From NCBI GenBank assembly GCA_040218145.1, contig JAVJQK010000041.1, forward strand, positions 53,398-117,397: 64,000 nt of DNA. The letters run 5' to 3'. The position numbers and the translations under genes were made by a program. Below, piece after piece: positions 1 through 12,214 of the stretch (position 1 is the stretch's first letter; each line of letters begins with the position of its first letter). Below the pieces are notes generated by a model. That model searched no databases and was not told the origin of the DNA. It was given only the letters and a program-made list of their open reading frames with translations. This DNA is from Sandaracinaceae bacterium (GTDB lineage: Bacteria; Myxococcota_A; Polyangia; Polyangiales; Sandaracinaceae).

Positions 1-1350
<1,350 letters not shown>

Positions 1351-1354
<4 letters not shown>

Positions 1355-1632
1355 GCGCTCCGGAGCGCGACGCGCCCGACGGCGAGGTGCGCCGCAAGGC
1401 CGAGCGCATCGAGCGCGAGCGACGCCGCAAGCCGATGTTCTGGCGCGACCTCGCCCACGTCGGCGTCCTCGGCTGGGTCTTCATCCTGCCCGTCGTCGCC
1501 TTGTCCTGGATCGGGCACCTCCTGGCGCGATCGAGCGGCGCGCTCTGGCCCGCCGTGGTCGGCGTGCTCGGCGGCGTCGCGCTCGGGGCCTACCTGGTCT
1601 ACCGGAACGTCGCGCGCAGCCTCGAAGAGTGA
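1351..1632 (+). CDS. atpQ: N-ATPase accessory membrane protein AtpQ (AtpZ/AtpI-like)
   Basis: 93 residues. A highly charged N-terminus (about 30 residues rich in Arg and Glu) is followed by two hydrophobic helices, about 35-58 (HVGVLGWVFILPVVALSWIG) and about 65-85. This is the layout of the AtpQ/AtpZ-type two-helix subunit found only in N-ATPase operons after atpC. Its role is not well defined; it probably helps c-ring assembly or cation supply. The GTG start overlaps the atpC stop. Confidence 0.78.
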
Positions 1633-1677
1633 CGCCCGGACATGGCGCGCCGGGCCGCGGCGCGTAGTTGACGCGCG

Positions 1678-1941
1678 ATGACGACGACGCACGCGGTGCT
1701 CGGGCTCGCGCTCGGCGTGGTCGGCGGGGGCGCGCACCTCGCCCTGACGTGGTGGCGCGCGCGATGCATCACCTCGGGGCGGACCACGCTCGCCTGGGTG
1801 ATCTATCCGATCGGCCTCGGGGCCATCGGGCTGGCCGTCTTCGGCGCGGCCAAGATCAGCCCGCTCGCCGCGTGGCTCGCGGTGGCCGGGCTCGTCCTCA
1901 CCCGCCTCGTCACGCTCCACTGGGTGCGGAGCGCCTCGTGA
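1678..1941 (+). CDS. atpR: N-ATPase subunit AtpR
   Basis: 87 residues with three hydrophobic helices and a polar loop (WWRARCITSGR) between the first two. Small three-helix AtpR proteins occur in N-ATPase operons between atpQ and atpB and are thought to pair their Arg residues with c-subunit carboxylates during assembly; here an Arg-rich segment sits at residues 27-35. A 45-nt gap separates it from atpQ, and its stop overlaps the GTG start of atpB. Confidence 0.78.
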   Translation: MTTTHAVLGLALGVVGGGAHLALTWWRARCITSGRTTLAWVIYPIGLGAIGLAVFGAAKISPLAAWLAVAGLVLTRLVTLHWVRSAS

Positions 1942-2615
1942 GGTCCGATCTGCTCCCCGCCGAGGTCGCGCGGCTCGGCCCGCTCGGCTTCACCGACACG
2001 CTGCTCGCCTCGATCGTGGTGGCCGCGCTCCTGATCGTGCTCGCCGCCGTGCTCATGCGCCTGCCGCGCGCTCGCGCCGCCCTCGAGCTGGTCTACGAGG
2101 GGCTCGAGCAGAGCATCGTCGAGGGCGTGCAGGTCGACGCTCGCCCCCTCGTCCCGCTCGTGCTCACCCAGTGGGCGTTCCTCGTGGTGCTGAACCTGAT
2201 GGGCCTCGTCCCCGGCCTGGCGAGCCCCACGCGGGACCTCTCGATCACCTCCGCGCTGGCGCTGGTCGCCTTCTTCGCCGGGCACGTGTACGCCTTCCGC
2301 GCGCAGGGGCTGAGCTACTTGCGACACTACATCGAGCCGAACCCGCTGCTGCTGCCGTTCAACGTGATCGGGGAGCTGAGCCGCACGGTGGCGCTCGCGC
2401 TCCGCCTCTTCGGCAACATGCTCTCGGGCCACCTGGTGGTGGCCATCCTCGTCTACCTCGCCGGAGTGCTCATCCCGGTCCCGATGATGCTGCTCGGCGT
2501 CCTGACCGCCGTCGTCCAGGCCTACATCTTCGGGGTCCTCACCCTCGTCTTCACCGCCAGCTCGATGCAGGTGGCGTCCCGTGACCGGGAGACGCCCCAG
2601 GGAGCGACCGCATGA
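1938..2615 (+). CDS. atpB: N-type F-ATPase subunit a
   Basis: 225 residues. Stator channel subunit of the membrane Fo sector. The conserved transmembrane segment [16 protein letters not shown] contains the essential arginine (R156 here, in LRLFGN), which interacts with the c-ring carboxylate. The multi-helix hydrophobicity and the C-terminal [13 protein letters not shown] segment are typical. The GTG start at 1938 overlaps atpR, and the stop overlaps the ATG of atpE. Confidence 0.93.
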   Translation: MRSDLLPAEVARLGPLGFTDTLLASIVVAALLIVLAAVLMRLPRARAALELVYEGLEQSIVEGVQVDARPLVPLVLTQWAFLVVLNLMGLVPGLASPTRDLSITSALALVAFFAGHVYAFRAQGLSYLRHYIEPNPLLLPFNVIGELSRTVALALRLFGNMLSGHLVVAILVYLAGVLIPVPMMLLGVLTAVVQAYIFGVLTLVFTASSMQVASRDRETPQGATA

Positions 2616-2863
2616 CCGCACACGACTGGATCGCGATCGCGAGCGTGATCAGCGCCGGCTTCTCGGTCGGCGTCGGATCGATCGGCCCCGCGCTCGGGCA
2701 GGGGCGCGCCGTGGCGCAGGCGCTCGACGCGATCGCGCGGCAGCCCGAGGCCGCGAGCACGATCACGCGGACCCTCTTCGTCGGCCTCGCGATGGTCGAG
2801 TCGACCGCCATCTACTGCCTCGTGGTGGCGCTCGTGCTCCTCTTCGCCAACCCGCTGCTCTGA
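2612..2863 (+). CDS. atpE: N-type F-ATPase subunit c with Na+-site residues
   Basis: 83 residues, two helices with the polar loop ARQPEA. The ion-binding region carries Q30 (in ALGQGR) and E63-S64-T65 with Y68 (VESTAIY). This matches the Gln/Glu/Ser/Thr/Tyr set known to coordinate Na+ in the Ilyobacter c-ring, whereas H+-specific rings lack the Ser-Thr pair. The coupling ion is therefore predicted to be Na+. A Met replaces the Val two residues before the Glu, a position that contributes only a backbone carbonyl. Confidence 0.95.
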   Translation: MTAHDWIAIASVISAGFSVGVGSIGPALGQGRAVAQALDAIARQPEAASTITRTLFVGLAMVESTAIYCLVVALVLLFANPLL

Positions 2864-2868
2864 CCGTC

Positions 2869-3615
2869 ATGGAGCTGTCGCCCACGACCCTGATCTTCGA
2901 GACGATCAACTTCCTCGTCCTCGTCTTCGTGCTCTGGCGCATCCTCTATCGCCCGCTGCGCGCGAGCATCGAGGCGCGCCGCGCGAAGGTGGAGGCCGAT
3001 CTGTCGCACGCGGCGGAGGCGCGCGAGCGCGCCGAGGAGCGGCAGCGGGAGTGGGAGGCGCGCGAAGACCAGCTGGCCGCGCTGCGCGACGAGGCGCGGC
3101 GAGAGGCGCTCGACCTGGCCGAGCGCGAGCGCGGCCGCATCCTCGATCGCGCCCGAGAGGACGCGAGCGCGGAGCTGACCCGCGCGCAGCAGCTCCTCGA
3201 GAGCGAGCGCGAGGCGGCCGAGCAGTGGGTGCGCCGCGCGGTCTGGGAGCGCGGCACGGCGCTCGCGGGTCGGATGCTCCAGCGCCTCGCCCCCGACCGC
3301 GTGGACGCGATCCTCGGAGAGCGACTGGTCGAGGCGCTCGAGTCGAGCCTGGGGGCGCTCGACGAGGAGGACGGACTGACCGTGGAGCTGGCCGGCGCCG
3401 CGCCCCCCTCGGCGGAGCTGGTCTCGCAGGTGCGCGAGGTCATGCGGCGCGCGCTCGGCCACGCGCCGCGCCTGACCACGGTGGAGGACCCCTCGCTGGT
3501 CGGCGGGTACACGGTGCGGGCGGGGCACCACGTGGTCGACGCGTCCATCGCCGGGCAGCTCGCCGCCTTCCGTGAGCTGGCGCGCGAGCTGGACGCAGAG
3601 GCGCTGCGTGATTGA
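2869..3615 (+). CDS. atpF: N-type F-ATPase subunit b with C-terminal delta-like domain
   Basis: 248 residues, well above the usual 155-170 for subunit b. An N-terminal membrane helix (INFLVLVFVLWRILYRPL) is followed by a long charged coiled coil to about 130. The C-terminal part (about 140-248) ends in GGYTVRAGHHVVDASIAGQL, which resembles the end of the delta (AtpH) subunit. No separate atpH is present, as is usual for N-ATPase operons, so this protein probably supplies both peripheral-stalk functions. ATG start 2869 follows atpE by five bases. Confidence 0.9.
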   Translation: MELSPTTLIFETINFLVLVFVLWRILYRPLRASIEARRAKVEADLSHAAEARERAEERQREWEAREDQLAALRDEARREALDLAERERGRILDRAREDASAELTRAQQLLESEREAAEQWVRRAVWERGTALAGRMLQRLAPDRVDAILGERLVEALESSLGALDEEDGLTVELAGAAPPSAELVSQVREVMRRALGHAPRLTTVEDPSLVGGYTVRAGHHVVDASIAGQLAAFRELARELDAEALRD

Positions 3616-5152
3616 CCGCGCGCTCGAGAAGGCCGTCGAGCGCGAGGCCGCCGCGTTCGCCCGCGTCACGCGTCGCTTCGAGCCGGCGGTCCGCCTGCGC
3701 GAGGAGGGCTGGGTGCTCTCCATCGGCGACGGCATCGCGACCCTCGGCGGGCTGCCGAACGCGGCCTCGCAGGAGCTGCTCGCGATCGATCCGGGGGCGC
3801 GCGCGCTGGTGCTGGGGCTGGATCCGGGCTCGATCTCGGCCGTCGTGCTCGACGATGGCGGCGGGGTGCGGCAGGGGGCGCGGGTCCGGGCCACGGGCCA
3901 GCGGGGCGCGCTCTGGGTCGGCGCGCACTGCCTGGGGCGCGCGATCGATCCGCTCGGCCGCGCGCTCGACGGCCGCGCCCTGCCCGAGGCCGGGGCGAGC
4001 ATGCCCTTCGAGCGGACGCCCCCGCAGATCCACGAGCGCGGGGCGGTGCATCGCCCGCTCTTCACCGGGCTCTTGGCCATCGACGCGATGTTCCCGATCG
4101 GCCGCGGTCAGCGAGAGCTCATCCTGGGCGACGAGGGCACGGGCAAGACGTCGATCGCGGTCGACGCGATGCTGCGACAGGCCTCGACCGACGTCGTCTG
4201 CGTCTACGTCGCGGTGGGCCGTCGCCGCAGCGAGACGTGGCGCATCATGGACACCCTGCGCGCGGCCGGGGTGCGCTTCGTGATCGTCGCCGCGCCCGAG
4301 GACGCCAGCCCGGGCCTGCGCTACCTCGCGCCCTACGCGGGCTGCGCGGTGGCGGAGTACTTCATGGAGCGCGGCGAGCACGCGCTGGTGGTCTACGACG
4401 ACCTCACCTCGCACGCGGTGGCGTGGCGAGAGCTGTCGCTCCTGCTGCGGCGCGCGCCCGGCCGCGAGGCCTTCCCGGGGGACGTCTTCTATCTGCACGC
4501 GCGCCTGCTCGAGCGCGCCACCCAGCTCTCCCCCGAGCGAGGCGGCGGGTCCTTGACCGCGCTGCCGATCGCGCGGCTCGAGAGCGGGCGGCTCAGCGCG
4601 TACCTGCCGACGAACCTCATCAGCATCACCGACGGGCAGATCGTGCTCTCGCAGCCGCTCTTCGCCGCCGGGCAGCTGCCGGCCATCGACGCGGGGCTCT
4701 CCGTCAGCCGCGTCGGCGGCAAGGCGCAGCCCCAGGCGTTCCGGGAGCTCGCGGGGAAGATGCGGCTCGAGCACGCCGCGTTCCTCGAGCTCGAGGTCTT
4801 CAGCCGCATCGGCGCGCGGCTCGAGGCGAGCGTCGAGGCGCGGCTCGCGCGCGGGCGGCGGGTCCGGGCCCTCTTCCGTCAGCGCCGCGAGGCGCCGCTC
4901 GGCGCGTTCGCGGAGCTGGTCCGGCTCGCGCTCGCGGCGGACGGCGCGCGGCTGGTGCGGGTGCCCGAGGAGGGCGTGGGCGAGGCGGCGCGGCTCCTCG
5001 AGCGGGAGGTCGCGGCCCTCGAGCCAGCGCTGGCGGCGGAGGTCGAGCGGGAGCCGCGGCTCTCGAGCGAAGACCGCGCTCGCCTGACGGCGGCGGTGTC
5101 GGCGGTGCTCGACCGCGCCTATCCCGAGACTCCGAGCGAGGCCGCGCCGTGA
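3608..5152 (+). CDS. atpA: N-type F-ATPase alpha subunit
   Basis: 514 residues, normal length. Non-catalytic nucleotide-binding subunit of F1. The Walker A loop GDEGTGKT is at residues 174-181 (the family usually has GDRQTGKT), with the alpha-specific segments ISITDGQI and SVSRVGGKAQ further on. The GTG start at 3608 overlaps the end of atpF by eight bases, and the stop overlaps the GTG of atpG. This is the penultimate gene of the operon. Confidence 0.95.
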   Translation: MIDRALEKAVEREAAAFARVTRRFEPAVRLREEGWVLSIGDGIATLGGLPNAASQELLAIDPGARALVLGLDPGSISAVVLDDGGGVRQGARVRATGQRGALWVGAHCLGRAIDPLGRALDGRALPEAGASMPFERTPPQIHERGAVHRPLFTGLLAIDAMFPIGRGQRELILGDEGTGKTSIAVDAMLRQASTDVVCVYVAVGRRRSETWRIMDTLRAAGVRFVIVAAPEDASPGLRYLAPYAGCAVAEYFMERGEHALVVYDDLTSHAVAWRELSLLLRRAPGREAFPGDVFYLHARLLERATQLSPERGGGSLTALPIARLESGRLSAYLPTNLISITDGQIVLSQPLFAAGQLPAIDAGLSVSRVGGKAQPQAFRELAGKMRLEHAAFLELEVFSRIGARLEASVEARLARGRRVRALFRQRREAPLGAFAELVRLALAADGARLVRVPEEGVGEAARLLEREVAALEPALAAEVEREPRLSSEDRARLTAAVSAVLDRAYPETPSEAAP

Positions 5153-5958
5153 GCGTCCCGGTCGAGCTGGCCCGCGTCGAGGCGTCGCTGAGGGCGACCG
5201 CGGCCGTCGGCAGCGTGGTGCACGCGGTGTGGGCGCTCGCGCGGGCCCAGCTGCCGCGGATCGAGGAGGCGGTGGCCCAGGCGACCGAGTACCTCGACTG
5301 GGTCGACGAGGTGGTCGAGCGGCTCGCGGGCCCGCCCGTCACGGTGGAGGGCGCCGCGCCCCTGACGGTGTTGATCGGCCCCGAGCGCGCGTTCTGCGGG
5401 AGGCTCGCGCGCACCGTGCTCGAGCACGCGCCCGCCGACGGCGCGCTCGGGCTGGTCGGGACGCGGCTGGCCGAGGTCGCGTCGCGGGAGCCCGCGCTGT
5501 CGGGGCGCGTCGCCTTCGCCATCGGCGCCGCCGACTCGATCGACGGCCTCGGCGCGGCGGCCCAGCGCCTCGCGCGGGCCCTGCTCGAGCACCTCGAGGG
5601 GACGCCGGTCGCGTTGACGCATCCGCGGGGGGCGCGCGGTCGCATGCACCGCGTCGATCTGCTCGCGCTCGCGCGCGAAGGCGGCGCGGCCGACCACGAC
5701 CTCTACTCCAGCCCCGCGCGGGTGCTGCGCGACGCCGTGCACGAGAGCCTCGAGGGGCGCCTCCGCATCGCGCTCGCCGAGTCGCTCCGCGCGGAGGTGC
5801 GCGCGCGGCTGATGGCGACCGAGCGGGCGCGGCGCGCGGTGGACGAGCGGCGCGACGTGCTCGAGCGGGCGCGGCGCGTCGGAGAGCAGGAGCAGGTCAC
5901 GCGCGAGCTGCTCGAGCTGATCGCCGCCGGGCTGTCCGGGCCGCCTGGATCAGGGTGA
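5149..5958 (+). CDS. atpG: N-type F-ATPase gamma subunit
   Basis: 269 residues. Central rotor shaft: predicted N- and C-terminal helices flank a middle domain. The sequence is divergent but the position (last gene after atpA) and the C-terminal helix with ESLRAEVRARLMATERA (family: S.a.E...R...M..A) support the call. The GTG start overlaps the atpA stop. The last 62 nt overlap the 3' end of the convergent P-type ATPase gene. Confidence 0.82.
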   Translation: MSVPVELARVEASLRATAAVGSVVHAVWALARAQLPRIEEAVAQATEYLDWVDEVVERLAGPPVTVEGAAPLTVLIGPERAFCGRLARTVLEHAPADGALGLVGTRLAEVASREPALSGRVAFAIGAADSIDGLGAAAQRLARALLEHLEGTPVALTHPRGARGRMHRVDLLALAREGGAADHDLYSSPARVLRDAVHESLEGRLRIALAESLRAEVRARLMATERARRAVDERRDVLERARRVGEQEQVTRELLELIAAGLSGPPGSG

Positions 5959-8557
5959 GGGGCAGGACGCTGAGCGCGAGCGTCGTGGCCCACGCGGCGG
6001 CCGGGATCGGCGCGGCGCTCAGGAGATCGCGCAGCCCGGGGGCGAGCACCGCGGTGAGGATCAGGCCGACGCAGAGGCCGACCGCGCCCCACACGAAGCG
6101 GTTGCGCGTGACGTCGTTGCGGAGCAGCGGCGCCCGCGGGTCCGCCATGTCGAAGACGTGCCAGACCTGCCCGAAGCCCAGCGTGGCGAACGCCATCGTG
6201 CGCGCCCCCGCGACGTCGAGCCCGAGCACGGAGAGGCCGAGCCCGTAGGCGACCAGCACCGCGAGCGTGAGAGCGGCGGCGTGCGCGCCGATCGCGCTCC
6301 AGTGGCGACGCGTCAGGAAGGCCTCGTTGGGAGCTCGCGGCGGCGCGCGCATCACGGAGGGGTCTCCCTCGCCGACCCCGAGCGCGAGGGCGGGGAAGAC
6401 GTCGGTCACGAGGTTCAAGAACAGGATCTGCAGCGGGAGGATGGGCAGCGGCCACCCGATCGCGGTCGCGACGCCGATGACGAAGATCTCGGCGAGGTTG
6501 CAGCCGAGCAGGTAGACCACGAAGGCGCGGAGGTTCTGGAAGATCACGCGCCCCTGCTCGATGGCGACGACCACGCTCCCCAGCTCGTCGTCCTCGAGCA
6601 CCATGTCGGCGGCCTGCCGGGCCACCTGGGTGCCGCGCTTGCCCATCGCGACGCCGATGTCCGCCTGCTGGAGCGCGGGTGCGTCGTTGACGCCGTCACC
6701 GAGCATCGCGACGACCGCGCCCGCGCGCTGGTGCAGGCGGAGGAGCCGCAGCTTCTGGGCCGGCGTCGCGCGGGCGATCACGTCCGCCGAGAGCACCTCC
6801 CCGTGCTTCGCGTCAGGCGCGTCGAGCTCGGGGATGTCGTCGCCCGCCATCACGCGCAGGGTCGCGCCCTCGGCAAGCCCGACCGCCGTGGCCACCGCGG
6901 CCGCCGTCGGCGCCTGATCGCCCGTCGCGACCACGACCTTCACCCCCGCGTCGCGCGCCGCGTCGAGCGCGCGCTTCACGGTGGGCCGCGGGGGGTCGAG
7001 CAGCCCGACGAGCCCGAGCAGGGTCAGCTCGGCGTAGGCCTCGTCGGCCGTCAGCGCGCGATCGACGTCGCGGGTGGCCACCGCGATCACCCGCAGCCCG
7101 CGCGCGGCGGCCGCCTCGTTCGCGCGTCGCCAGCGCTCCCGCAGCGCCGGGTCGAGCGGCGTCGCGCCTCCGTCACCGAGCGCGTGGCTGCACCGCGCGA
7201 GCACCGCCTCGGGCGCGCCCTTGACCGCGATCCGCACGCCGCCCGTGGTCCGGTGCTCGGTGGCGCAGAGCTTGGTGCGAGGATCGAAGGCGAGCTCGCA
7301 GAGCTCAGGCGTCTCGTCGAGCAGCGCGGCTCGCCGGACGCCGAGCTGCTCCCCGAGCGCGACGAGCGCGACGTCGATCGGGTCGCCGACCGGCTCGGGC
7401 GTCGCGACCGCGTCGCTCGCCAGGACGGCGGTCTCGATCAGGCGTCGCGTCGTCTCGGACGTCGGGCCTCGATCCGAGAGCACGACGGCCTCCGTGAGCA
7501 CGACGGCCTCCGCGTCGACGACGAGCTCCGCCGCGCGCAGCCGGTTCTCGGTCAGGGTGCCGGTCTTGTCGGTCAGCACGAGGCTGGTCGAGCCGAGCGT
7601 CTCCACCGCGGACAGCCGCTCCACCAGCACGTTGCGTCTGGCCATGCGCCACATGCCGCGCGCGAGCGCGATGGTCGCCACGACCGGCAATCCCTCGGGC
7701 ACGGTGGCCACCGCGAGCGCGACCGCGGACTGCAGCATCAGGAGCAGCGACTCGCCGCGCGCGATGCCCAGACCGGTCGCCAGCGCCACGAAGCCGAGCG
7801 AGACCACGCCGAGCTGCCGGCTCAGCGCCGCGATCCGCCGCTCGAGGGGCGTGTCCTGATCGTCCGCCTCCTCGACCAGCGCGCTGATCCGGCCGAGCTC
7901 GGTCTCCATGCCCGTCCCGACCACCACGCCCTCGCCCGTGCCGCGCGTGATGGTCGTCCCCTTGAAGAGCATCGAGGTGCGCTCGGCGAGAGAGGCGTCC
8001 TCCGCGGTGGGCTGGCCGCTCTTGTCGACCGGGACCGACTCCCCGGTGAGCGTCGACTCGTCGGCCGCGAGCGCGGAGGCCTCGGTCACCCGCAGGTCGG
8101 CCGAGATCACGTCCCCCGCCTCCACGAGCACGACGTCCCCCGGCACCAGCTCGGTCGCCGCGATGGCGCGCGGTCGGCCCGCGCGTCGCACCTTGGTGGT
8201 GACCTCGCCGAGCGCGCGCAGCGCCTCCATCGAGCGCACCGCGCGCAGCTCGGTGAAGAAGCCGAGCGCGGTGTTGAGCACGATCACCGCCGCGATGGCC
8301 GCTCCTTCCACGTGCTGTCCGAACGCGACCGAGATCGCCGCGCCCACCGCCAACAGAGCCACGATCGCGCTCTTCAGCTGCGCGCCCAGGATGTGCAGGG
8401 CGCCGCGGGCCTCGATGCGGCGGAGCGCGTTGGCGCCGAAGCGCGCCCGTCGACGCGCGGGCTCGTCCTCCGCGAGCCCCGTCTCGAGATCCACCTCGAG
8501 GAGCGCGGCGCAGCGCGCGATCTCCGAGGACCACGGCGCGGTCGGGGGCCCAAACAC
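5897..8557 (-). CDS. P2-type cation-translocating ATPase (Ca2+/Na+-like)
   Basis: 886 residues. Contains an N-terminal cation-ATPase domain, the actuator motif LTGES, the phosphorylation motif DKTGT with Asp330, and the hinge GDGVNDAPAL. Ion-site residues of SERCA-like pumps are kept: VPEGLP in TM4, CNLAE in TM5 and NLVTD in TM6. Ca2+ or Na+ is therefore more likely than heavy metals or Mg2+; the substrate is inferred. GTG start 8557 was chosen because a TATGTC element lies five bases upstream and because the N-terminal domain begins just after. It is divergent from uspA and convergent with the N-ATPase, so the locus may handle cation homeostasis under stress. Confidence 0.9.
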   Translation of the reverse strand: MFGPPTAPWSSEIARCAALLEVDLETGLAEDEPARRRARFGANALRRIEARGALHILGAQLKSAIVALLAVGAAISVAFGQHVEGAAIAAVIVLNTALGFFTELRAVRSMEALRALGEVTTKVRRAGRPRAIAATELVPGDVVLVEAGDVISADLRVTEASALAADESTLTGESVPVDKSGQPTAEDASLAERTSMLFKGTTITRGTGEGVVVGTGMETELGRISALVEEADDQDTPLERRIAALSRQLGVVSLGFVALATGLGIARGESLLLMLQSAVALAVATVPEGLPVVATIALARGMWRMARRNVLVERLSAVETLGSTSLVLTDKTGTLTENRLRAAELVVDAEAVVLTEAVVLSDRGPTSETTRRLIETAVLASDAVATPEPVGDPIDVALVALGEQLGVRRAALLDETPELCELAFDPRTKLCATEHRTTGGVRIAVKGAPEAVLARCSHALGDGGATPLDPALRERWRRANEAAAARGLRVIAVATRDVDRALTADEAYAELTLLGLVGLLDPPRPTVKRALDAARDAGVKVVVATGDQAPTAAAVATAVGLAEGATLRVMAGDDIPELDAPDAKHGEVLSADVIARATPAQKLRLLRLHQRAGAVVAMLGDGVNDAPALQQADIGVAMGKRGTQVARQAADMVLEDDELGSVVVAIEQGRVIFQNLRAFVVYLLGCNLAEIFVIGVATAIGWPLPILPLQILFLNLVTDVFPALALGVGEGDPSVMRAPPRAPNEAFLTRRHWSAIGAHAAALTLAVLVAYGLGLSVLGLDVAGARTMAFATLGFGQVWHVFDMADPRAPLLRNDVTRNRFVWGAVGLCVGLILTAVLAPGLRDLLSAAPIPAAAWATTLALSVLPLTLIQAARTARRRSARAARA

Positions 8558-8562
8558 GTGCG

Positions 8563-8568
8563 GACATA
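8563..8568 (-). promoter_or_regulatory. Putative -10 element of the P-type ATPase gene
   Basis: TATGTC on the minus strand, five bases before the GTG at 8557, with no Shine-Dalgarno. The mRNA is probably leaderless, like others in this window. Confidence 0.4.
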
Positions 8569-8591
8569 CGCCCGCCGATCTCGCCGGCCAG

Positions 8592-8620
8592 CGCAGACGC
8601 GGACGGTGCGTACGTCTGCG
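8592..8620. promoter_or_regulatory. Inverted repeat between divergent pump and uspA genes
   Basis: Perfect 8-bp arms CGCAGACG (8592-8599) and CGTCTGCG (8613-8620), 13 nt apart, in the 69-bp divergent intergenic region. Its position suggests an operator shared by both promoters; a regulator is not identified. Confidence 0.35.
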
Positions 8621-8626
8621 ACGACC

Positions 8627-9485
8627 ATGGCCATCATCCTCTGCCCCACCGACTTCTCCCCCGCCTCCGAGCGCGCCCTCCAGTACGCCGTCGACCGCTT
8701 CGGGGCCGACGACGTCGAGCTCCGCGTGCTGCACGTCGACGACGTGCCCCGCCGCCACGGCTGGGAGCCATCGCTCGAGAGATCGCTCCGCCAGAGCTGG
8801 CAAGAGCGCCTCGACGCCCTGCTCAGGGCGCACGAGGGCCGCGCGCGGCTCACCGCGGCCACCGCGCGCGGCCACGCGGCGGAGGAGATCCTCGCTCACG
8901 CCGAGGAGATCGACGCCTCGATGATCGTGATGGCGACGCGGGGGCGCCCCGCGCTCGAGCGGCTCTTCCTCGGCGCGGTCACCCGGAAGGTCGTGCGCGG
9001 CGCTCACGTCCCGGTGCTGACCCTCGATCCGGGGGCGCGCGTCGGTCCGGTGCGGCGTGTGCTGTGTCCGGTCGACCTCTCCGCCCCGTCGGCCGCGGTG
9101 GTGGCCGAGGCGGTCCGCGTCGCGGCCCTCTGGGAGGCGCGCGTGCACCTCCTCTACGTGCACGGTCTGCCCCGCGAGGGGATGTTCGCGGACGGGACCG
9201 GCTTCGTGGATCCGAAGCTCGTCGAGGTCCTCCGCCAGACCGTGCGACGGGACCTGGCGCGCTTCCGAGAGCAGCACGGCGGGGCGTCGGTGGTCGACGC
9301 CCGCGTCGTCGAGGGCGTGCCGCACGTCGAGATCCTCCGCGCGATCGACGAGAGCGAGGCCGATCTCGTGGTGGTGGGCTCGCACGGGCACAGCGGCCTG
9401 ATGCGCTGGGTCCTCGGCAGCGTGGCCGAGCGGCTGATCCGTCTCGCGCCGGTCCCGGTCTTGACGGTCCGAGGGGGCGCGCCCG

Positions 9486-9499
<14 letters not shown>
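8627..9499 (+). CDS. Tandem universal stress protein (UspA family)
   Basis: 290 residues, two fused Usp domains (about 1-137 and 140-280). The second domain has the full ATP-binding signature G-2x-G-9x-G-S (GSHG ... LGS); the first has the weaker ATRG ... LGA, so only one site may bind ATP well. Such proteins help cells endure starvation, redox or hypoxic stress. It is the first gene of the acetyl-CoA operon: its stop lies 14 nt inside the following acetyl-CoA synthetase gene. A TACGTC element 10 nt upstream could be the -10. Confidence 0.93.
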
Positions 9500-11239
<1,740 letters not shown>

Positions 11240-11243
<4 letters not shown>

Positions 11244-12214
11244 CCGGCTTCGATCGCGCGCACGGCCTCGAGCTGTTGCACCAGATGATGCGCATCCGGC
11301 GCCTCGAGGAGCGCTCGGCCGAGCTCTACGGGCTCGGCAAGATCCGCGGCTTCCTCCACCTCTACATCGGGGAGGAGGCGGTCGCGGTCGGGGCCATGCA
11401 GGCGCTCGGCCCCGAAGACGCCATCGTGGCCACCTACCGCGAGCACGGCCAGGCGCTCGCGCGTGGCATCGACGCGGGCGCGGTCATGGCCGAGATGTAC
11501 GGCAAGACCAACGGCTGCTCGCGCGGGCGCGGCGGCTCGATGCATCTCTTCTCCGCGCCGCACCGCTTCTACGGCGGCAACGCGATCGTCGGCGGCGGCT
11601 TCCCGCTCGCGGTGGGCCTCGCGCTCGCGGCCAAGATGCAGGGGCAGCGCAGCGTCGTGGCGTGCTTCTTCGGGGACGGCGCCACCGCGGAGGGTGAGTT
11701 CCACGAGTCGCTCAACCTCGCGGCGCTGTGGCAGCTGCCCGTGCTCTTCCTCTGCGAGAACAACGTCTACGCGATGGGCACCGCGCTCGAGCGCCACCAG
11801 GCCAACCGCGAGATCGTGCCCAAGGCGGCCGCGCACGGCCTCCCCGCCGAGAAGGTCGACGGCATGGACGTGCTCGAGGTCGAGCGCGCCGTCCGCTACG
11901 CGGCCGACTCCGTGCGTGAGCAGGGCACGCCGCGTTTCCTCGAGCTGTCCACCTATCGCTTCCGCGCCCACTCGATGTTCGACCCCGAGCACTACCGGAC
12001 CAAGGCCGAGGTGGCGAAGGCGCAGGAGCGCGATCCGATCCTGCTCCTGACCGAGCGCCTCCGGGCGGAGGGGGTGACCGACGAGGAGCGCGAGGCGATC
12101 GCGCGGAGCGTCGAGGACGAGATCGAGACCGCGGTGCAGATGGCGGAGGACGGCGAGTGGGAGCCGGTCGAGCACCTGACGCGCGACGTCGTGACCGAGG
12201 AGGTGGGGCGGTGA
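11240..12214 (+). CDS. pdhA: Pyruvate (or acetoin) dehydrogenase E1 component, alpha subunit
   Basis: 324 residues. Thiamine-diphosphate-dependent decarboxylase subunit. The TPP/Mg2+ motif runs from GDG (145-147) to ENN (173-175), and the phosphorylation-loop region [15 protein letters not shown] is present. It forms an alpha2beta2 E1 with the next gene. The ATG overlaps the acsA stop (ATGA) and the stop overlaps the E1beta GTG. Acetoin or 2-oxoacid dehydrogenase specificity cannot be excluded from sequence alone. Confidence 0.9.
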
